Part shown: positions 58,319 through 64,000 of the stretch, one piece after another | How the letters are laid out: each line of letters opens with the position of its first letter | How positions within the stretch are numbered: the stretch's first letter is position 1 | DNA from: Haemophilus_A paraphrohaemolyticus_A | GTDB taxonomy: Bacteria > Pseudomonadota > Gammaproteobacteria > Enterobacterales > Pasteurellaceae | Length of the DNA: 64,000 nt | Direction: 5' to 3' | Assembly (NCBI RefSeq): GCF_003253115.1 | Contig: NZ_QEQF01000001.1 | Coordinates: 186,001-250,000, forward strand | The notes under the pieces: model-generated | Databases searched by the model: none | Told to the model about the DNA's origin: nothing | What the model saw: the letters and a program-made list of their open reading frames with translations, nothing else | Program-made: the position numbers and the translations under genes

Positions 58319-60256
58319 CTATTTTTCAACACTTTGCATTTTTTTATTAAAATTCGACCGCTTGTTGCTGTTCGTTTTAGCATATTGATAACGCATAGGC
58401 GGTGTGATTTTACATAAATCTTGCAATTTATCTCGCTCTGTATGCAATAACGATGGCAATTGTGTCACTAATTCGTGCATAAATTGCTGGTAGCTTGCCT
58501 GTTTTTTGCTAATATCTGTCAGTTGCATTTCCCAATGAGCGGTCATATCAGGAAGTGTGGCTGTTTCAGGCAACGCAGAAATCAAAATCCGCCCCGCTTC
58601 CGTGCTATGAATATTTCTCCCGCGTTTAATCAGAAAACCGCGTTTAAACAGCAATTCGATAATGCTGGCACGTGTTGCTTCAGTGCCCAATCCATCAGTT
58701 TCACGTAACACTTTTTTCAGCTGCTTATCTTGTACAAAACGAGCTATCCCCGTCATTGCAGAAAGCAAGGTCGCATCTGTAAAATAGCGAGGTGGTTGCG
58801 TTTTTTTACTCACAATCTCACCGCTATCACAATGCAAAACTTGCCCTTTTTTCACCACAGGCAGAAGCGGCAACATTACTTCATCGCTATCTTCTTTGCC
58901 AAGCAAACTTTTCCAGCCTGCAGTTAATAGACTGCGTGATGAAGTGCTAAATTTTCCGCCTGCAATTTCAAGCTGAATCTGCCCTTTGCGATATTCAGCA
59001 TCTGGGCAAAATTGCATCAAATATTGGCGTGCAATTAGTTGATAAATCCGTTTTTCATTTTCGGTCAGTTGCACATTGCCTTGTCGAGCAGTCGGAATAA
59101 TCGCGTGGTGTGCCTCAACTTTCTTATCATTCCAGCAACGATTGCGAATATTAGGTTCAACAGCTTCGGGTTTCTCCGCATATTCAGGCAGATGATGAGC
59201 TATCGCACTCATTACTTTAAAACGATCATTATAATGTTCATTCGGCAAATAACGATTATCAGAACGCGGATAAGTAATCAACTTATGCGTTTCGTACAAT
59301 TTCTGACAAATATCCAAAACAGCTTGAGCCGATAAACCAAAACGACGTGCCGCATCAATTTGCAACACGGAAAGCGAATAAGGTAGCGGAGCGGTTTCTG
59401 TTTCGATTTTATCTTGATAATCGGTGACAGTCGCTGGCTGGTCAGTAATGCGTTTGACCACATTTTCAGCTAATCCACGTGAAAGCACACGTCCATCTTC
59501 GTCTTGATAATCTTCACATGCTTTACTCGGCTGCCATTGGGCTTGAAAGGCTTCACCCGTTTCTGACACTCGAACATTCGCCATCACCTCGAAATAATCT
59601 TTTGGCACAAAATTTTCGATCTCAAGATCGCGTCGCACAATCAGCCCCAAAACTGGCGTTTGTACTCGTCCGACTGAAAGCACACCTTTATAGCCTGCCC
59701 ATCTGCCTTGTAGCGTGTAAGCTCGCGTCATATTGATTCCATAAAGCCAATCTGCACGAGCACGAGCTAGTGCCGAGGTTGCAAGCGGTATAAAATCGCA
59801 GTTATTTTGCAATTTTTCGAGTGCTTTTTTTACCGCATTAGGGTTGAGGTCGCTGACCAAACAGCGTTGGATTTGACTACGTTTTTCTGGCGGAACATTA
59901 AGATAGCTAAACACTTCATCTACCAGCAGCTGCCCTTCGCGATCGGGGTCTCCCGCGTTCACAAGAACATCTGCTTTTTTGACTAGTTTTTCGACCACTT
60001 TAAGCTGTTTTAATGTTTCCTTTTTCGGCACGAGTTTCCATTGCGTAGGCACAATCGGCAGATGCTCCATCCGCCACATTTTAAACCGCTCGTCATAGAC
60101 ATCGGGTTCTGCCTGTTCGAGCAAATGACCAATACACCAAGTTACGACATCATTGTCACCACATTGAATATAACCATCACCTCGTTGATGCGGTTTAGGC
60201 AACACATCAGCAATGGCTCGGGCAAGGCTGGGTTTTTCTGCAAGGAATAATCTCAA
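58319..60256 (-). CDS. topB: DNA topoisomerase III
   Basis: Type IA enzyme that separates single-stranded links during replication and recombination. The 645 residues begin MRLFLAEKPSLARAIADVL, the TOPRIM metal motif is in NAGDPDREGQLL and the catalytic tyrosine is in LITYPRSDNRYLP (near 325). The basic tail (RYQYAKTNSNKRSNFNKK) is normal; no zinc ribbons are present, unlike topA. ycgL lies 13 bases upstream. Confidence 0.96.
   Translation of the reverse strand: MRLFLAEKPSLARAIADVLPKPHQRGDGYIQCGDNDVVTWCIGHLLEQAEPDVYDERFKMWRMEHLPIVPTQWKLVPKKETLKQLKVVEKLVKKADVLVNAGDPDREGQLLVDEVFSYLNVPPEKRSQIQRCLVSDLNPNAVKKALEKLQNNCDFIPLATSALARARADWLYGINMTRAYTLQGRWAGYKGVLSVGRVQTPVLGLIVRRDLEIENFVPKDYFEVMANVRVSETGEAFQAQWQPSKACEDYQDEDGRVLSRGLAENVVKRITDQPATVTDYQDKIETETAPLPYSLSVLQIDAARRFGLSAQAVLDICQKLYETHKLITYPRSDNRYLPNEHYNDRFKVMSAIAHHLPEYAEKPEAVEPNIRNRCWNDKKVEAHHAIIPTARQGNVQLTENEKRIYQLIARQYLMQFCPDAEYRKGQIQLEIAGGKFSTSSRSLLTAGWKSLLGKEDSDEVMLPLLPVVKKGQVLHCDSGEIVSKKTQPPRYFTDATLLSAMTGIARFVQDKQLKKVLRETDGLGTEATRASIIELLFKRGFLIKRGRNIHSTEAGRILISALPETATLPDMTAHWEMQLTDISKKQASYQQFMHELVTQLPSLLHTERDKLQDLCKITPPMRYQYAKTNSNKRSNFNKKMQSVEK
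58356..58365 (-). repeat. DNA uptake signal inside the end of topB
   Basis: GACCGCTTGT on the plus strand (ACAAGCGGTC on the minus), within the last codons of topB. Confidence 0.65.
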
Positions 60257-60269
60257 GGGAAAGTCCGTG

Positions 60270-60566
60270 TTAATTTGAGTTTTCTGTTTGTTTCTCCGCC
60301 AAAAATGCCTTCAATAAATTCTCTGGCGGTGGTGGCATTTGTAGATAAAAACCTTGTTGTTCAATGGTTTGTAAAACGTCTTCGTTTTTCGCCCGCTTGA
60401 GAGGCTTTTCGCCTGCAAGATTAAATAGCATTACAAATTGTGGCTTGCCGAATTGTTGCATCAAAACCTCAGGCACGGCATCAAATTGGTCGCGTTTTGC
60501 GACATAGAGGAACATTCCATCTTTACGAGAACTGCGATAAATCGCACATAAATTCGCTCTGCTCAT
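60270..60566 (-). CDS. ycgL: YcgL-domain protein
   Basis: A 98-residue cytoplasmic protein of the YcgL family, unknown function. The start at 60566 (MSRANLCAIY) has GGGAGGA upstream; a longer frame would overlap dnaB and lacks support. Family marks are AIYRSSRKDGMFLYV, the middle PEVLMQQFGKP and FYLQMPPPPENLL. It lies 16 bases behind dnaB and 13 before topB, which suggests a dnaB-ycgL-topB run. Confidence 0.88.
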   Translation of the reverse strand: MSRANLCAIYRSSRKDGMFLYVAKRDQFDAVPEVLMQQFGKPQFVMLFNLAGEKPLKRAKNEDVLQTIEQQGFYLQMPPPPENLLKAFLAEKQTENSN

Positions 60567-60582
60567 TTTATCCTCCCTCATC

Positions 60583-62046
60583 CTAATCTTCCTCATTCCA
60601 GTCGCCGCCCGTGTAATTATCGAAGCGAGAGAATTGCCCTTGGAAGGTTAAACGCACCTTACCAATCGGTCCATTACGCTGTTTACCGATAATAATTTCG
60701 GCAATGCCTTTAAGATCGGAATTGTCGTTGTAAACCTCATCGCGGTAGATAAACATAATCAAATCCGCATCTTGCTCAATGGAGCCCGATTCACGTAAAT
60801 CTGAGTTCACTGGGCGTTTATCGGAACGTTGTTCCAAGCTACGGTTGAGCTGAGAAAGCGCCACCACTGGCACTTGTAATTCTTTTGCTAATGCTTTGAG
60901 TGAGCGAGAAATCTCGGCTATTTCAAGGGTTCGGTTATCAGAGAACGCTGGTGCACGCATTAACTGCAAGTAATCCACCATAATCAAGCTCAAACCGCCA
61001 TTCTCTTTATAGACACGTCTTGCACGAGAGCGAACTTCAGTTGGAGTTAAGCCTGAACTGTCATCAATAAAGATATTTTTGCGATCTTGCAAAATTGAAA
61101 TAGTGGTCGAAAGTTTTGCCCAATCTTCATCATCGTGTAGCTGACCTGTACGAATTTTAGTCTGATCGACACGAGAAAGCGAGGCAAGCATACGCATCAT
61201 AATTTGATCGCGAGGCATCTCAAGGCTGAAAATCAGCACAGGTTTTGCAGGTTTTTTCTTCGGCAGGCCGTTTTCATCCAGATCATTAGGATCATCAACA
61301 TCTGATAACGCCGCATTTTCACACAAATTCATCGCAAAGGTGGTTTTACCCATTGATGGGCGAGCAGCGATAATAATTAAGTCTGATGGCTGAAGCCCTG
61401 CAGTTTTTTTGTTGAGATCGATAAAGCCTGTGGTAATGCCTGTCAAACCACCGTTATGGCGATTTTTAGAGAGCAACTCAATTTTTGAGAGCGTAGTCAT
61501 CAATACATCATCAATGTTTTGCGGCCCTTCATTGGCACTATTGCGTTTTTCTGCAATTTCAAACACGATGCGTTCGGCTTCATCCAGCACCTCTTTTGAA
61601 TCTCGTCCTTTGGTATGATATGCCATTTCTGCGATTTGGTTACTCGCACTAATCACACTACGTAAATCGGAACGATCGCGAACAATATCCGCATATGCCA
61701 GTATGTTCGCTGCACTTGGCGTATTTTTCGAGAGCTCAGCTAAATAGGCAAAGCCACCTACATCTTGAGCTACTCCCTTATCTTTCAAGGCTTGTTCAAG
61801 AGTGATAATATCAATGGGACTATTGGCTCGCACCAAGGCTTCCATTTGCTCAAAAATAACACGATGGGCGTGGGTGTAAAAATCGCTTGCTTGAATACGT
61901 TCAACCACATTATCCCATTGATCGTTACTGAGCATAATCCCGCCGAGCACTGCTTGTTCCGCTTCAATCGAATGAGGGGCAATGTTGATCTGTTCTACTT
62001 GTTTATCTTGTTTTTTCTCGTTTGAACGTGGATTGTAATCAGCCAT
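60583..62046 (-). CDS. dnaB: Replicative DNA helicase DnaB
   Basis: Hexameric 5'-3' helicase of the fork. The 487 residues begin with the DnaC/DnaG-contact domain (HSIEAEQAVLGGIMLSNDQW), and the RecA-like motor has Walker A AARPSMGKTT near 225-234, Walker B-like LSLIMVDYLQLM and the arginine-finger region SDLRESGSIEQDADLIMFIYR. There is no intein. ycgL and topB follow closely. The E. coli neighbours differ. Confidence 0.97.
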   Translation of the reverse strand: MADYNPRSNEKKQDKQVEQINIAPHSIEAEQAVLGGIMLSNDQWDNVVERIQASDFYTHAHRVIFEQMEALVRANSPIDIITLEQALKDKGVAQDVGGFAYLAELSKNTPSAANILAYADIVRDRSDLRSVISASNQIAEMAYHTKGRDSKEVLDEAERIVFEIAEKRNSANEGPQNIDDVLMTTLSKIELLSKNRHNGGLTGITTGFIDLNKKTAGLQPSDLIIIAARPSMGKTTFAMNLCENAALSDVDDPNDLDENGLPKKKPAKPVLIFSLEMPRDQIMMRMLASLSRVDQTKIRTGQLHDDEDWAKLSTTISILQDRKNIFIDDSSGLTPTEVRSRARRVYKENGGLSLIMVDYLQLMRAPAFSDNRTLEIAEISRSLKALAKELQVPVVALSQLNRSLEQRSDKRPVNSDLRESGSIEQDADLIMFIYRDEVYNDNSDLKGIAEIIIGKQRNGPIGKVRLTFQGQFSRFDNYTGGDWNEED

Positions 62047-62064
62047 AATTTCCTGCTTTTTTAA

Positions 62065-63072
62065 TTATCCCATCAAGGTTTTATTCGGCTCACGTGCGAT
62101 TTCGCGCACCAATTTCGGCACTAAATAACCCGAACTGATTTTTTGCAATGCTTGATAAATTTCAAAGGCTTGCTCATCTGATATCCAGAAATGGCTTGCA
62201 CCTTCAACCTTATCTAATAGATGTAGATAATAAGGCAAAACACCAACAGAAAAAAGTTTATCGCTCAAGGCTTTTAAAATTTGCGCATTATCATTAATAC
62301 CTTTAAGCAACACCGATTGGTTTAACAAAGTAACGCCAATTCGTTTTAAATCAGCCAGTTTTTCAGCCAAAATATCATCAATCTCATTAGCGTGATTGAT
62401 GTGTGAAACCAGTACAATATTTAAGCGAGATACTTGTAATCGCTGACAAAGCGTTTCGGTTATGCGGTTTGGAATCACCACGTGAAAACGGCTATGAATA
62501 CGCAAGGTTTTAAGATGCGAAATTGCCTCTAATCGAGTCAGCAACCAATCAAGCTCTTCATCTTTTGCCATCAGAGGATCACCGCCCGACAAAATAATCT
62601 CTTCCAGTTCAGAATGTTGTTCAATATACGACAAACTCTCTTGCCAAATTTGCTTATTACTTTTGACTTCGTGATAAGGAAAATGGCGACGGAAGCAGTA
62701 ACGACAATTCACCGCACAACTATTCTTGAGCATAAATAACAAACGGTTATGGTATTTATGCAAAATATTCGGTGCAGGGCTATGTTGCTCTTCAAGCGGA
62801 TCTTTCGTAAACCCTTCCGCTTGTAAAAACTCTTGCTCTGCCGACATCACTTGCAAAAACAGTGGATCTTGCGGATTGCCCTTTTCCATTCGTTCTGCAA
62901 AACTTCTTGGTACTCGTAATGGAAACAGCTTGCGAGCTAAAATTGCTTGTTCAAAATCTGCAGGATTGAGCTCAAGAAAAGTCAGCAATTTAACAGGCTC
63001 ATTAAAAGCCTCGGCTAAATCTGTTAGCCATTGCGGCTTGGTTTGAACGGTATGAATTGAAATTGATTGCAT
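62065..63072 (-). CDS. epmB: EF-P (R)-beta-lysylation protein EpmB
   Basis: Radical SAM lysine 2,3-aminomutase that makes (R)-beta-lysine, which EpmA puts on EF-P to help ribosomes through polyproline stretches. The 4Fe-4S cysteines are Cys119, Cys123 and Cys126 in CAVNCRYC, and the PLP lysine is in LPYYLHLLDKVEG. The 335 residues are typical. The EF-P gene itself begins 810 bases away on the other strand, with one small gene between. Confidence 0.95.
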   Translation of the reverse strand: MQSISIHTVQTKPQWLTDLAEAFNEPVKLLTFLELNPADFEQAILARKLFPLRVPRSFAERMEKGNPQDPLFLQVMSAEQEFLQAEGFTKDPLEEQHSPAPNILHKYHNRLLFMLKNSCAVNCRYCFRRHFPYHEVKSNKQIWQESLSYIEQHSELEEIILSGGDPLMAKDEELDWLLTRLEAISHLKTLRIHSRFHVVIPNRITETLCQRLQVSRLNIVLVSHINHANEIDDILAEKLADLKRIGVTLLNQSVLLKGINDNAQILKALSDKLFSVGVLPYYLHLLDKVEGASHFWISDEQAFEIYQALQKISSGYLVPKLVREIAREPNKTLMG

Positions 63073-63091
63073 AGCAATAAATAAGTAAAAC

Positions 63092-63110
63092 GGGCGTACT
63101 TAACACGCCC
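63092..63110 (-). terminator. Terminator of the secreted-protein gene
   Basis: GGGCGT / ACGCCC with a seven-base loop, followed on the minus strand by GTTTTAC, 22 bases past the stop. Confidence 0.7.
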
Positions 63111-63131
63111 TAATATCGGAGTTTTTTGATT

Positions 63132-63734
63132 TTATGGAACTAAACGGCATTCAAGTGGGCTGCCATTTGGTTTAACCATCACGACGGGTGATGCCTGTAC
63201 GGTTTGTCCTGCCAATGCTGGAATTAAATATTGCACACCTTCAATGCAGTAGCGACGGTAACCATCCGTTTTCTCAATTAAGAATGGATCAATTTGACCA
63301 CCAATGCTCTTAAATTGAGTCACTTGAGCGTTTGCAACATCTGCTGTTTTTTCTACCGCTTGTGTAGTGCCCGCGGTTGGCTGAGCAGCCTGCTGAGTGG
63401 TTTGATTCGCTTGTGCCGCTGATGGCGTAAGCATTTCACTTAACACATAACCTGCTGCTGCCCCTGTTGCAAAACTCGCTAAACGGCTACCACCAGCTTG
63501 CTGTGCTTGAGCCTGCGTCTGAGCACTTTGAGCAGCACGTGTGTTATCGAAAGTCGCATCGCGTTGTGTTTGTTGCTGCGTATTTGTTTTTTGTTGTGAG
63601 TTCATTTTCATTGGCTGTACAGGTGCACTAATCGTGCGACCAGAAACAGAGCGAGCAGGACGCATCCCTTTTGCTTCCACAACAGATACCACAGATAACG
63701 CTAAAATTGTTGAAAGAGTAATAAGTTTTTTCAT
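63132..63734 (-). CDS. Secreted Gln/Ala-rich protein of unknown function
   Basis: A 200-residue protein with a clear signal peptide (MKKLITLSTILALSVVSVVEA, cut near 21). A long low-complexity section rich in Gln, Ala, Thr and Asn (about 45-130) contains a short hydrophobic glycine zipper-like GAAAGYVLSEML. A compact C-terminal part (about 140-200) holds YRRYCIEGVQYLIP and ECRLVP with two cysteines that could form a disulfide. It should be periplasmic. I do not recognise it; it looks like a Pasteurellaceae-specific protein. It sits between epmB and efp with its own terminator. Confidence 0.7.
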   Translation of the reverse strand: MKKLITLSTILALSVVSVVEAKGMRPARSVSGRTISAPVQPMKMNSQQKTNTQQQTQRDATFDNTRAAQSAQTQAQAQQAGGSRLASFATGAAAGYVLSEMLTPSAAQANQTTQQAAQPTAGTTQAVEKTADVANAQVTQFKSIGGQIDPFLIEKTDGYRRYCIEGVQYLIPALAGQTVQASPVVMVKPNGSPLECRLVP

Positions 63735-63881
63735 TTTCCATCCTTTTTGAAATAATTTTGGATTATACCGTAAAAAAATTTAGAGATCTTTGAATATTTG
63801 CGGTATTATATGGGGTCTTTTTGACAAACCCAATAGCGGGTTGTTCAATTTTGTTAACTTTTTGTAAACATTGAGGAAACC

Positions 63882-64000
63882 ATGGCTAACTATAGCACTA
63901 CTGATTTCAAACCAGGTTTAAAATTTATCCAAGATGGCGAACCTTGCGTAATCGTTGAAAATGAATTCGTAAAACCAGGTAAAGGTCAAGCCTTTACACG
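63882..64000 (+). CDS. efp: Elongation factor P, 5' part (cut by window edge)
   Basis: The first 39 codons of EF-P, reading MANYSTTDFKPGLKFIQDGE and PCVIVENEFVKPGKGQAFT. The modified lysine of EF-P lies in the PGKGQA loop, and Lys34 is present. It is the target of EpmB encoded nearby. TTGAGGAAAC supplies the Shine-Dalgarno. Confidence 0.95.
   Translation, partial: MANYSTTDFKPGLKFIQDGEPCVIVENEFVKPGKGQAFT

Overview
This window is a stretch of Pasteurellaceae chromosome. Four things point there. The 9-base uptake signal core ACAAGCGGT (the Apl-type used by the Actinobacillus pleuropneumoniae / Mannheimia / Bibersteinia branch, not the Haemophilus influenzae AAGTGCGGT) occurs many times in both orientations. 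The FNR protein closely resembles HlyX of A. pleuropneumoniae as I remember it. The sialic acid operon has the Haemophilus gene order. Base composition is AT-rich throughout. A Mannheimia- or Actinobacillus-like host is the best guess; the species cannot be settled from the sequence alone.

Layout. 1-4.8 kb: a large IgA1-protease-type (S6) autotransporter on the minus strand. 4.8-15.6 kb: pepN, yohJK (LrgAB-like), tsaB, a DAHP synthase under a TrpR-like operator, and the rnd-lrp-ftsK run. 15.7-17.8 kb: a ROK repressor (mlc/nagC type, lacking the usual zinc cysteines) and bioD. 17.8-24.2 kb: a sialic acid catabolic operon nanE-nanK-nanR-nanA-nagB-nagA-nanQ on the minus strand with a CRP-type site, but without the sialic acid transporter found next to it in H. 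influenzae. 24.2-36.8 kb: zipA-ligA, cysZ, arfA, topA, a CRP-site-preceded SGNH hydrolase, yedI, rpsO, glnE, yacL. 36.9-46.6 kb: fnr, uspA, alaS, csrA, an AGCS symporter, apaH, tadA, deaD. 46.8-56.1 kb: nlpI, pnp, parC, galU, gyrB. 56.15-57.72 kb: the remnant of a siphophage tail module (tail chaperone with a -1 frameshift signal, a small membrane protein, a broken tape-measure gene) next to the 3' end of a tRNA-Leu gene. 57.8-64 kb: secG, topB, ycgL, dnaB, epmB, a secreted Gln/Ala-rich protein, and the start of efp.

How the parts work together. The nan/nag genes would convert cytoplasmic N-acetylneuraminate to fructose-6-phosphate. CRP-like sites precede nanE, the ROK repressor and the SGNH hydrolase, which suggests a shared response to carbon supply. 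pnp, nlpI and deaD keep their enterobacterial order (RNA decay and cold response). EpmB and EF-P are neighbours in function and position.

The most unusual signals are: (1) a consensus promoter inside the 3' end of pepN, placed so that the autotransporter's own transcript would lose the hairpin arm that hides its ribosome binding site; (2) an intact CCCAAAA slippery site and G/GT-type overlap in an otherwise decaying prophage remnant; (3) a stop-codon hairpin in arfA; (4) a glycine at the quinolone-resistance position of ParC; (5) a ROK regulator without its zinc motif; (6) two families of palindromic intergenic repeats. Most of the rest is ordinary core genome.
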